DNA of 64,000 nt from Brachyhypopomus gauderio (taxonomy: Eukaryota > Chordata > Actinopteri > Gymnotiformes > Hypopomidae). How positions within the stretch are numbered: position 1 is the first letter of the stretch; each line of letters begins with the position of its first letter. Location: NCBI RefSeq assembly GCF_052324685.1, contig NC_135219.1:25349032-25413031 (forward strand), in the 5' to 3' direction. Below are positions 33,184 to 43,655 of this stretch, one piece after another. The translations under genes were made by a program, and so were the position numbers. The notes beneath the pieces are model-generated. The model was not told the DNA's origin, ran no database searches, and worked only from the letters and a program-made list of their open reading frames with translations.

Positions 33184-33490
33184 GTTTGCAGAATATTTAG
33201 ATATTATTAAACGTAAATGTAATACTGCGGTAGCTGCTAGAGAAAGGCAGTCAGCATGTCAAAAAATTGCCGACAGAGTTAATGCGTGAGTGAAAATGAT
33301 ATTTTTATATTTAGCAGAAGGGTGCGATTATATTATTATTTTCTCCACCTTTATAATACTGTATTGAGTTTTTAAATATTTTTTTATTGAACACTTACTA
33401 ATTCCAGGTCTAATCTGAGTGGTGTGAAACACACATGGCATCAGATAAAAATGAAGTATAAGAATATAGTACAAAGTGGTATGGCTGTAC
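33184..33490 (+). pseudogene. Harbinger Myb/SANT-like accessory gene, 5'-truncated
   Basis: Two segments, 33190-33286 and 33409-33485, encode text typical of the Harbinger Myb-like protein (IIKRKCNTAVAARERQ, then SNLSGVKHTWHQIKMKYKN). They are separated by what looks like a GT-AG intron (GTGAGTGAAAATG ... TTCCAG). The N-terminal start is missing because the gypsy fragment abuts it. Confidence 0.7.
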
Positions 33491-34213
33491 ATAACTATAT
33501 CTTATTCTTAAAATATATTATAAAATATATTTATTTACAGGAAAAATGAAATAATGAAACATAACAGTGAATTTGACTGTAATGTATATTAATTAAAAGG
33601 TTACAGGGTGGATGGTGGGGTGGGTGGTGTGCATGATTTAATGTGAAAGTAGTGATTGCAGATGGAGTCTCTGACAATTCCACCATCTCTGTTGTCACCC
33701 ACATGCATGTAAGGTTCCTCGTCTGTGGGCATGTCAGAGATGGTAGGCTGTCGCTCTTCCTGGATGGTTGCAATGTTGTGTAATACCACATATGCCATTA
33801 TTATGTGGCACGCCCTATCAGGGGTTACTCTGAGCCCCTTCAGGCACTGGAACCTGGCCTTGAGGATTCCTAGGGTCATTTAAATTCTTGAACTGGTTTT
33901 GCTGTGGGCCTGATTGTAGCGGGACTGTGGTCCAGGTGCAGGATCTGAATAGGGAGTCATAAGGTAGGCCTATAGGACAGGCAGGGATACCCTCTGTCTC
34001 CATGAAGGAGTCCGTCATAGTGTCCTATAATCACACTAGGGTTTGCAATGATTTAACTATTACACTGCATGTGAATAACTAGCATAACTACCTCAGGCCT
34101 ACTCTATTCAGATTTGTTGTACAGTGTGGAATCATACACGGATCCTGGCCATCTGGCTTCAACATTTGTGATGAGGTGGGAAGCATCACATATGATCTTG
34201 ATGGGGAGAACGT

Positions 34214-34485
34214 CAGTTCAATTCAATTCAACTTTATTGTCAGTATGCTGAAACAGGGTTGTACAGCACAACAAAAACACTTTTAGGCTAGGCCTCAGTG
34301 CAATTACATATTATAAAATATCACAGCAGCAATTACATAAAACATAGTGCAGGACAACATAGTGCAAGACGATCATGGTGCAAGCCAGGCAATGGACATT
34401 AAATAAGCAAGGTAAAAAAAATGTAAAATAGATAACAGTATAAGTTCTGAAATATAAAAATATAATAATAATAATAATAATAATG
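34214..34485 (-). repeat. LINE-like 3' tail inside Harbinger intron
   Basis: It starts with a TTCAATTCAATTCAACTTTA motif followed by ttgtcagtatgctg, a tail common in fish retroposons. Related sequence seems to resume after the L2 at about 37885-38100 (atataagtacagtatgtaca), so the L2 probably landed in this repeat. Confidence 0.4.
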
Positions 34486-37400
34486 CATTTTATTTATAGG
34501 CGCCTTTCAGGGCTCTCAAGGACACCGTACATATAGCAGCAATTAAAACATAAAACATTCAGTGATATAAAACAAAAAATACAAGATAAAACACAAACTA
34601 GGAGCTGTAAGCAGACCTAAACAGATGAGTTTTTAGTTGTGATTTAAAAGTGTCCAGTGAAGTAATATTGCGGATATCAGGTGGGAGAGAGTTCCAGAGA
34701 CGAGGAGCAGAGCAACTGAAAGCTCTAGCACCCATGGTGATTAAGCGGGCTGAGGGAACTGTAAGTGATATGGATAAGGAGGATCTAAGTGTCCGGCTAG
34801 ATCTATGTATGTGGAGGAGCTCGGTGAGATACGAAGGGGCAAGTTGATGTATAGCTTTAAAGGTGAGCAGTAGAAGTTTGTAGTTGATGCGGAATTTAAC
34901 AGGGAGCCAGTGGAGGTGTTGAAGAACAGGGGTGATGTGGTGAGTGGATGGAGTTTTAGTGATTATGCGAGCTGCAGCATTCTGAACCAGTTGTAACTTC
35001 TGGAGGTACTTGAGGGGAAGACCAAACAAAAGAGAATTACAGTAGTCAAGACGAGATGTGACCAGGGAGTGAACCAGGATGGCAGTATCGGCAGAGGTGA
35101 GGGAAGAACGAAGACGATTTATGTGACGAAGATAGAAATAAGCAGAACGAGTGATGGTATTTATGTGGGATTGAAAAGACAGAGTGCTATCGAGGACAAC
35201 ACCCAAACTCTTAACCTGCTGAGAAGAGGAGACCAAGGTGTTATCAATAGAAATGGATAAACTGTTAGCTTTGGAGAGGACAGATTTGGAACCAATGAGG
35301 AGAACCTCTGTTTTATCACTGTTGAGTTTGAGAAAATTTGAGGAGAACCATAACTTAACTTCCTGGAGGCAATCACATAGGGATAAAGGTGGAAGGATGG
35401 AATTAGGTTTGCTAGAGAGGTAGAGCTGGGTGTCGTCTGCATAGCAATGAAAATGGATGTTGTACTTACGAAAAATGTGACCTAGGGGAAGAAGATAAAT
35501 AATAAAAAGAATAGGACCAAGAACCGACCCCTGTGGGACACCAGAAGTGAGGGGGGATGGCTGGGATGCAAAAGTTTTTAACTGAATGAACTGAGTGCGG
35601 TCAGAGAGGTAAGAGGTGAACCAGTCCAGGGGTTTATTGCAAAAACCAATATCAGACAATCTCTGGAGGAGGATAGGATGGGAGATGGTGTCGAATGCAG
35701 CAGTCAGATCAAGAAGAATGAGTATGGACAGTAAACCTGAATCTGCTGCAGTCAGTAGATCATTTGTTATTTTAACTAAAGCTGTTTCAGTGCTATGATA
35801 GGGACGGAAACCAGATTGAAACTGTTCATAGAGGTGATTGTCGGAAAGGTGAGAATTAACTTGTGCCGCTACTGTCTTCTCCAGGATTTTGGAAAGAAAT
35901 GGTAGGTTGGAGATAGGACGAAGGTTATTTAGGTTGTTTGGATCTAAACCGGGTCTTTTTAAAATAGGGGTGACTGCAGCAGTTTTTAAAGACGAAGGAA
36001 CACACCCAGAGGTGAGAGAAGAATGAATAATATTCGTTATAAGAGGCACAATGGAGGGTAAACATGTTTTAACCAGGGGTGTTGGGAATGGATCTAGCTG
36101 AGAAGTGGATAGTTTTGATTTATGAATAAGCTTGGTAATATCAGAAATAGTAGGAAGCTGAAAATGTGTAAATGGAGGAATTGGAGGAACTGAAACCAGG
36201 GCAGGGAAGGTGTAGGAAGTCACAGCCTGCAACTGAAGGTGTATTTGATTGATTTTTGTATTAAAAAATGACATTAATAAATTACAGTGATCAACAGAAT
36301 AAAAATGTGTAGGTAAAGAGTCCGGTGGTTGGAGAGTGGAGTTAACAAGGGAAAATAAAGCCCTAGTATTACCATCAGAAGTGCTGATTAATTGGGAGTA
36401 GTATTTGGACTTAGCTGTTTGAAGACTGTTTTTATAGAGAAGCAGGTGGTTAAAATATAGGTCCTTATGAATTGTCAGACCTGTTTTCCGATGGAGTCGC
36501 TCCAACCTGCGTCCAGCTGTTTTGAGCTGACGCAGCTGGGAGGTAAACCATGGAGCTGAGTTAATAAAAGAAACAGTCCGGGTTTTTAATGGAGCATGTG
36601 AGTCCAGTAGAGAATGAAGTTCTGAGTTATAGTGGTTAACCAGATCATCAGTAGTGGCAGATGGACCCGGACTATGAATGCTATCAATACCTGAAGAAAT
36701 TGAATTTAAATTAATTTTTCTTATATTGCGGTATGTAATATCCCGTATCGGCCTGCTTTTAGAAAGATTTATATCAATGGTAAAAGAAATTAACAGATGA
36801 TCAGAGAGAAAAGAGTCAGTAGCAGAGCAGTTATGAGGAGTTACACCAGTGCAGCAGATCAGATCTAAGGTGTGTCCTTTAGAATGAGTTGGAAAGTCAA
36901 CATATTGCTGTAGACCAAAGCTGTCCAAACAAGAGATAAAATCCTTAGTACTGAGAGAGCTGACATCGTCCATATGTATATTAAAATCACCAAGCAGAAT
37001 AATGTTCGGGAAATGAGCACACAGAAGTGTGAGGCAGGCTGAAAAGTCATTTATAAAATCCTTATTGAGCTTGGGTGGGCGGTAAATGGTAGCTATAACA
37101 GTGGGTTTAGGACCATTGAGCTGAATAGCTACTGCTTCAAATGTTTGGTAATCCGGTAAGGATTTAAGGCGAAAGTGGAGGTTTTCAGGTAATCACGATG
37201 GAGTATCGCGAGGCCTCCTCCTCGACCGCTAACACGGGATTTACAGATGTAAACAAACCCAGCCGGCGTTAGCTCGTTTAGCTGGGAAAAGTCACCAGGT
37301 TGTTGCCATGTTTCGGTAAGACAAAGAAAGTCGAACTTACGATCGATGAGGATATCACGAAGAAGGAGGCTTTTCCCCGTGAGAGACCGGGCGTTAAGAA

Positions 37401-37885
37401 GACCGACATTGACTGTACAGCGATCGGACGATGGAGAGCAGTTAGCTGACATAGCTATCCTGGCTAAGGCAGCATGATCAACTTTCCTGCCTGAGTGCCT
37501 CCGAGGGCGTCGAGTTTTAGACCAGATGGAGTTTATAGCCGACGAGTCGTTGATGGAAAAGTTCCGTCGGGATCCACGATGGATGTATCTGCGCTGAAAA
37601 GGCCGGGCAATGTCTGGATGAAGTTTGAGTACCAGCGGTACATACGGCAGGTAAAACCGCAACTTGAGAAGTTCAGCAGATGAATACTGTAGGGTAGCTG
37701 AAGGCTGAAATAAAATGGATAAAACAGCCCAAAAATGGCAATTCTCACAATGGAGTTACTGATCCACATGATTAATGAAGAGATATTGATGCATCAGCTC
37801 ATAAGGTAGTAAAACAATCAGATAAACGAATAAAAGCGGCGAGCAGCGGCAGCGAGTCGCGCCAGCGTTCACTCAACCGGAGAGC
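34486..37885 (-). mobile_element. Near-complete L2-clade LINE, about 3.4 kb
   Basis: A 791-codon uninterrupted frame (36973-34598) continues upstream without stops into the endonuclease region (the [14 protein letters not shown] and ILLGDFNIH segments), and a second frame (37662-37129) supplies the endonuclease N-terminus (NVGLLNARSL and FLCLTETWQQPGD). One frameshift near 37140 separates them. The reverse transcriptase shows [50 protein letters not shown] and [11 protein letters not shown]. The 3' end is the tatttataggcgcctttca tail plus an (AAT)n tract at about 34463-34483. It is the best-preserved LINE in the window. Confidence 0.92.
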
Positions 37886-38974
37886 TGTTTTATATAAGTA
37901 CAGTATGTACAGTGTGTGTGAGTGGGTGTGAGGTAGGTAAATGGGACAGGTATATGGTGCCAAAGGGCTGGTGGACTGGTCTCTGGACTGGTGGCAAATC
38001 TGAGATATAGTCAGGGGGAAGTAAGTCTATATATGTCCAGTTTGAGGGAAAGTGACTGGTGACAATAGCTACGTTATTTTTGTTACCATTAAAGATAAGT
38101 ACATTATTCATTAAGTATTATAAAGGTTAGTACCTGTACATTAATGCTATGGATGGATTTTCTGTTTATGTAATCGCCTTCATGTTCTAATGGTGCTGGA
38201 ATAGGTAGCATATGTAGGTTCCATCAATGCAGCCAATCACTCTAGGAAATCCTTAAAATGTAAATGGAATGAAGTTCGTTATATATTGCTTCTCCTTTGC
38301 TTAATTGATTTATTGTCCGTGTGAATTAAAGACAAACCAATGATGCTGTGGAATTCCTCTTTGATGTCCATAACTGGCTTATGCCCAGGAAACACCACAA
38401 AACTGGGCACTAGTCATTTTAATGCCAGACATAGTTTTCGGACAGACCGACATACAGTAGCTTTGCTGACAGATCCTGCATCTCCTACACTATATAAAAA
38501 AGCTTCCACTAGCAAAAAACGAAGAGCGATGTATAACAATCTGGAGAGAATTTAGGGCTGATCCGCGATGTGTAATATTTGAAATGTGACGCTTAATAAT
38601 TTTATTGATGTAAGTAATGGATTGTGCTGTAAAACGATAACGTTCATTAAAAAGTAATCCAAAAATGATAGGCCTATGTCTATTCGGGGTTTTATAAGGC
38701 GTTCCCGACGAAGAGCTCGGCGAATAAACTGAGCTTCAATCTCCACATGATCCTCGAGGAAAGGACACGTCATGATGACGTGTTTGTAACTCTGGGTCAA
38801 GTCCAAGTTAACCTGCCAGCGAGCAGGTTAGCTACAGAGCATAAGTTGCTATAGTAACTGATTCAGGTTCTCTTTAAGCTTGGTTTCTGGAACGGAAAAC
38901 CTCGAGTTTCCGTGAGTTCTGAGTTAACTTACCCGGTTTTCTCGCTTAACCCGCTTCTTGGAATACCCCCCAGA

Positions 38975-39235
38975 ACAGAGACAGAAACCACAACACAAGC
39001 ACAAATACAACACCAGGAGGGCAAAACAATTAATCAGGACACAGAACAAGAAAAAACTAAACCAGAACACACAGAAGAGGGCGGGAAGGGAGGGAAACAA
39101 GGTGAGGCAGGATGGGCAGGAACTCTGCAGTTACAGGAGGCACAGGACAAGGCAGGACGGGCAGGAAACAGGGAGCAGCAAGACATGTAGGCGGGTCTGG
39201 ATCCACTGGAGGCACGTTGGCAATACTCAGCTGGA
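38975..39235. other. Unrecognised sequence between Harbinger and hAT ends
   Basis: A purine-rich stretch whose overlapping frames on both strands (82-104 codons) show no motif and look compositional. Confidence 0.35.
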
Positions 39236-39356
39236 AGTACTGAGCCCGCGGACCGGCTGGGGAGCCGCATGAAACCAGGCAAAGAGCCGCATGAAACCAG
39301 GCAAAGAGCCGCATGCGGCTCGCGAGCCGCGGGTTGGCCACCCCTGCACTAGTCTT
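39236..39356. repeat. hAT terminus with duplicated sub-repeat
   Basis: GAGCCGCATGAAACCAGGCA is repeated in tandem and followed by the self-complementary catgcggctcgcgagccgcg and the end GGGTTGGCCACCCCTG, the reverse of the common hAT end CAGGGGTGGCCAA. The partner end is not recognised nearby. Confidence 0.6.
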
Positions 39357-39379
39357 TACACTGTGTAATTCTAGGAATG

Positions 39380-40080
39380 AGGGTACATTACATGAGTACT
39401 CAAATATGAATGAATACTCAAAGGAGCCAGGTTGACCCCTTTCGGGTCGCAGGGGCCGGAGGAAATAACCTTTTCTGGGGTGTAGGGATGGTCATCTGTG
39501 CTGGCTACCAGAGGTGTTGCTGCAGTTCCCGGGGACAACCTCTATTGGCACTGTCGCTGTGGGGATTGCATCCTGTGGCGTGACTTGCAGAAGATACCAA
39601 GCACCCCCTCCCAAAAAATATCAAGGCGTTTTGCCCACCTTAGGGGCGTCCAGTAGAACCCCTGGAAGAGCCAGAAGGGAGGGCGTGGTCCTCACCCGTA
39701 TCCATGGTGAGTAGAGGGATATTTGTGTCCTCTCTCACAGGAGCCTGGGCAAGCGGGAAGCTCATACACACACAGCCTCTAGGTGGCTCTCATCATGCTT
39801 ACTCCGCATTACTCAAGGCACCAGGAGCCCACAATTGACTTTGAGAGCACACCGAGATCCTATCCGAGGATTAACTGTACATTCATTACATCTAACCTCG
39901 TCGTTAGGAGGTAGCTCCTCCCTGTAGTGTTGGCCAAGATAGGTAGACACAGCACTTACCTTCTTAACCGTGTTTTATTCTCTGAGCGACAAGACTCCTT
40001 GTTCCCACAGCGCCAGGGGAATTCCTCTCTGGCTCATTCTCACTGAGACACCAGAGACCTTAACTGCACAGGAGCAGCTA
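39380..40080. other. Unrecognised, possibly LTR-type sequence
   Basis: GC-moderate sequence including tgttttattctctgagcgac and repeated mentions of 'cagtctcat'-like words leading into the minisatellite. I cannot define termini. Confidence 0.3.
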
Positions 40081-40083
40081 GAG

Positions 40084-40335
40084 TCTCATCCCAGTAATTG
40101 AACTCACCAGAGTCTCGCTCTCTTGCTGTGTCCTTAACTGCACGGGAGCAGCTCGAGTCTCATCCCAGTAATTGAACTCACCAGAGTCTCATCCCAGTAA
40201 TTGAACTCACCAGAGTCTCATTCCAGTAACTGAACTCACCAGAATCTCATTCCAGTAATTGAACTCACCAGAGTCTCATCCCAGTAATTGAACTCACCAG
40301 AGTCTCATTCCAGTAATTAAACTCACCAGAGTCTC
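40084..40335. repeat. About 29-bp minisatellite, about eight copies
   Basis: The unit 'tctcatcccagtaattgaac' plus 'tcaccagag' repeats with C/T variants (atcccag/attccag). One segment carries an inserted 'ctcgctctcttgctgtgtcc' word that recurs at the far end. Confidence 0.9.
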
Positions 40336-40499
40336 GCTCTCTTGTGGTGTCCTTGCTAGGCTGGTCATTCTGTAACCCCTGCAGCATCAAGCAGACACAA
40401 ATGAGAGGAGCGAGATTTAGTAAAAGGCATTTCCATATTCAGGGTCGCAGAGGCAGGCAGTGGTCAAATACGAAAGGGAGTCTGTAAATGAAACATGAG

Positions 40500-41738
40500 C
40501 AGTGTTGGGAACGTTACTTTAAAAAAGTAATTAGTTATAGTTACTCACTACTTCTTCAAAAAAGTAACTGAGTTAGTAACTGAATTACTCTATAATAAAA
40601 ATAACTCGTTACCAGGGAAAGTAATTATTTGCGTTACAGTTTAAAAAAGGTTATATGCCAATTAATTAAGTTTTTTTTTTAAGCAGTTTTCACAGTCAGT
40701 TGAAATGAGTAGATCAGTGTCACGTTGAGGACCCCGGCCCCTCCCCTTTGGGCGTGTGTAAACGTTGTCCACGTGCTTTGTCTGCGTCTGCGGAACTCTG
40801 TGGTGAAGGCTATGTTGTGTGAATAATGTGTCTCACCTGTGAATCGTCTCGTAATCACATGGGGCTAATGTGGTCTGTCTATTTAATGTGCGCTCGCGCA
40901 GTGTCCTGTGCTCGTCGTTGTCTAATGTCTACACGTTACGTGTGAAGTATTTGTTGCTCGTGCGCTATTGCGCAATTTTGTTTAAATAAAAAGTGACGTA
41001 AAAGAGGAGGATTCCTGTCTCGTCCTTCGTCCCTCGCCGAACGTCACAATCAGAAAGTTGTTTAACTTGATATTTATTGCAGATCAGTGCAGGATAAAAT
41101 CCTTTAAAATCCCAAATCTTTGTAAAAAAAAAAAAAACAAAAAAACAAAAGTAAACAGTTACACTATATAAAGTGCATTTACATCTATTAAATTAAATTA
41201 TCTCAACCTGAGACAACTGGTTTGTTCACAACAGAAGTAAACTTAACAATAAATCCTCTATTCTTAATTAAATAAATCAAATACCCAGTCTGGTTGACAT
41301 TCAGGAACTTCAAGTATTTTCTTAAATAATGTTTATATCGCCTTGAAAATGCTAAATTTTCTTCGGCTTGCACCTGACGCCATTTCGGCCTCTTCTCCGT
41401 TTGTGTCGTGTCACTCGCGTGCTTCAGCGCGCGTGTAAAAACACTGGCTATTATTGGCTACCATAACACTGCCTTAGCCAATCGCTTACTGACTTGTTAA
41501 GTTAAACAGGTGTTACACCGAGAACTGTGACCTATTGGGATCTGTTACTCCTCACTAGCCTGGGCAGCGGTCCGCTCGCATTAGTATATCAATATATAGT
41601 AACGCACAGCTTTTAATGACCAGTAACGTAAACGGCGTTGTAACGACAGGAAAAGTAACTAATTATATTATCCCGTTACTGACAAAATGACGCCGTTACC
41701 TAACGCCGTTATTTTTAACGGCGTTATTCGCAACACTG
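40500..41738. mobile_element. hAT-type element with 8-bp TSD, containing a solo LTR
   Basis: It begins CAGTGTTGGGAACGTTACTT and ends CGCAACACTG, inverted termini, with target duplication AACATGAG at 40492-40499 and 41739-41746. Repetitive 'gtaactnagttac' wording near both ends is typical of this hAT family. A solo LTR sits at 40718-41048. There is no transposase frame. Confidence 0.92.
40718..41048 (+). repeat. Solo LTR of the 21375-23497 family
   Basis: It begins TGTCACGTTGAGGACC and ends GAACGTCACA, collinear with the reverse complement of the 338-bp LTR but with substitutions and short indels. It is flanked by the 5-bp duplication ATCAG (40713-40717 and 41049-41053). The internal region is gone, as expected after LTR-LTR recombination. 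Confidence 0.95.
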
Positions 41739-41749
41739 AACATGAGAGA

Positions 41750-42570
41750 TACATAGAGACATCCTTAGACAAACAAGCATAAACCGTAATAATTTCCAAA
41801 AATACATTAACACAATAGGCTGTACAGAAAACAATGACCAGCCATACAATAGACCAAATACAGGCTTTAAATACTGGGACTGGGATTACAAAACATAAGG
41901 AGGGAATACAAATGACAGAACCACATGGCTACATAAACAAAACAAAAATGATTGACAGCTGGAAAGATGTGGCTTCTATGCTGCCCTTCTTGACACCAAG
42001 CCATCCTCAAAAAGCCTTAGTCTCACTGTGCATTCAGATGCACTCACACCTGCCCTCTGCCATTACTGAACAAGTTTTGCACTATTGGTGACTTGTGCCT
42101 CTTACTGATTGGATAAATGGAGGATTGGGTTGCTATCTTAGAATCAGAAATGTCCTTGCCTGTGAAACCTTTTTGATGCAATGCAATGATGACTGCACGT
42201 GTTTCCTTGGAGGTAACCATGGTTAACAGAAGAAAACTTAAAAGCACCAATACCCTAGGCAACCAGTCTGCTCTTGTAATCAGCATGAAAGAGTGATATC
42301 AACTGTCTTGTCCTCATTAAACATTTCTCCAAAACTAATGAGATCATCGCTGAAATTATGTTAGCAGGCCACTTTGTGCTGAAATGCCATAGCTGGAATG
42401 CAGTCATTATTTTGATAAGGTAGTTTTCATGAAAGGGAATGACTGCAATTAATTGCAATTAATCTAGTCACTCTTCACAATCTAGATTTAATACAAATTG
42501 CCACCATAAAACAGGCAGCAAACTCTCACTTGGTGAAAAACAATTTGTGCCATTCTCAAAACATTTGGCC
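41750..42570. other. Intergenic DNA, nothing recognised
   Basis: No exon or repeat is recognised. A plus-strand 85-codon frame at 41834 has no motif. Confidence 0.4.
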
Positions 42571-43156
42571 ATGACTTTATATTAGGGATGTATATCATCA
42601 CCACTAAGCTAGATTCGATACACATCTCGATACACTGCCACTGATGCGATATAACTGCGATACTCTGAAACCCCTTGTCGATACGATGCGATACAAATCA
42701 CTCCTGTTCACGATATGTTGCGATTTAAAAATGATTGGTAACGATATGACTTATTATATGAAGATTCGGTTTGATAAGTGATCATTCGATACAGTTAGTT
42801 GAGGTTTGAGGATGTATTGGCCTAACTAGGCTTGTTACGATACTAAGAATTACAACTTCGATACAATACTTAAAAAAATATTGAAATTCGATACCATTTT
42901 CGATACCAAAGTCAGATACGGTGCTAATTTCCATTTTAAAGCCATTTTATTATTTTTTTATAAACAAACAAATGAATGTTGCTTTGTGTTTGAAAATGCT
43001 TGAAATTGTAACTTCATTTCACAACAATGAATTCCTTGTAATTCCAGGGAGAGAACGTGAAGACATTACGATTGGGCATTTTGAAAATAAACTTAACCAT
43101 TAAATAATGTGATAAAAAAGCGAATAATTTCGAGTATATGTATAAATATTTAACTT

Positions 43157-43485
43157 ATCCCAACAAACATGCGACGTCAGAAAGACGTTAAAGTCAAGTC
43201 TGTATCACGTCGGTCAGTCCAGACCCATTTTTGCATGTCTGGTGGACGTTCAAAACTGGTTCAAAATCTGACAGTGTGACTATGATCTTAACCTTTTAAC
43301 TTAACATGAACGTCTATGACGAGTTTTCTATCTGAACGTCTGACTAAGACCTTTATTGGATGTCAGGACGTGCAAAAACTGCAACTGAACTGCAGTAATA
43401 GACGTTTAAAAAAGACGTCGCTAAAACTTTCATTCTGGCTTTTCAGTGGACGTCTTTTGAACGTCTGACAAAGTGTCTTTGCTCG
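43157..43485. repeat. GACGT-rich insert
   Basis: It begins TCCCAACAAACATGCGACGT and ends near cgtgctggga, a weak inverted pair. In between the word gacgt or acgtc recurs about a dozen times. It interrupts the inner hAT. Confidence 0.6.
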
Positions 43486-43655
43486 TGCTGGGAAATATTG
43501 AAATGGACCTTGAAAGTGACATACAAGTGTTTGAATTCCACAAGGTGTATGAACCCTGCAAACATGACTTTGTTCATCGCGCGCCGCGCCTCAGCGCAAT
43601 GAACAAAGTCATGTTTGCAGGGTTCAATTCAAGCGCTTGTACCAATATTTCCCAG
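43482..43655. repeat. Long imperfect palindrome
   Basis: The arm GAACCCTGCAAACATGACTT, followed by tgttcat, is repeated inverted around a CpG-rich centre (cgcgcgccgcgcctcagcgc). Outer flanks gggaaatattg and caatatttccc also pair. Confidence 0.9.

Larger units (their letters stand above)
33620..38806 (-). pseudogene. HARBI1-type transposase, split by an intron holding an L2
   Basis: The N-terminal exon (38806 to 38134) contains CPFLEDHVEIEAQFIRRAL, GDAGSVSKATVCRSVRK, FPGHKPVMDIKEEFH, GFPRVIGCIDGTY and NRKSIHSINVQ, ending at a donor CAG|GTACTA at 38134. The next coding text resumes at 34196 after CATCAAG with IICDASHLITNVEARWPGS, then, in shifted frames, a GDRGYPCLP-like region and MTLGILKARFQCLKGLRVTP to about 33620. 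Stops and frameshifts inactivate it. Both D-containing motifs of the DDE core (CIDGT and the WPGSVYDS segment) are recognisable. Confidence 0.8.
33184..38970. mobile_element. PIF/Harbinger transposon, degenerate, with nested insertions
   Basis: It carries two convergent genes, the usual Harbinger arrangement: a Myb/SANT-like gene on plus at the left and the HARBI1-type transposase on minus from 38806 to about 33620. The right terminus, a cgcttcttggaataccccc stretch at about 38950-38970, matches the known 'GGGGGTATTCCAAGAAGC' type of Harbinger inverted repeat. The left end is lost at the junction with gypsy sequence near 33183. Its transposase intron has taken in a LINE-like repeat and an L2. 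Confidence 0.8.

Noticed and set aside
34650..35798. Plus-strand frames of 60-65 codons
   Set aside because: Antisense shadows of the intact L2 ORF on the minus strand.
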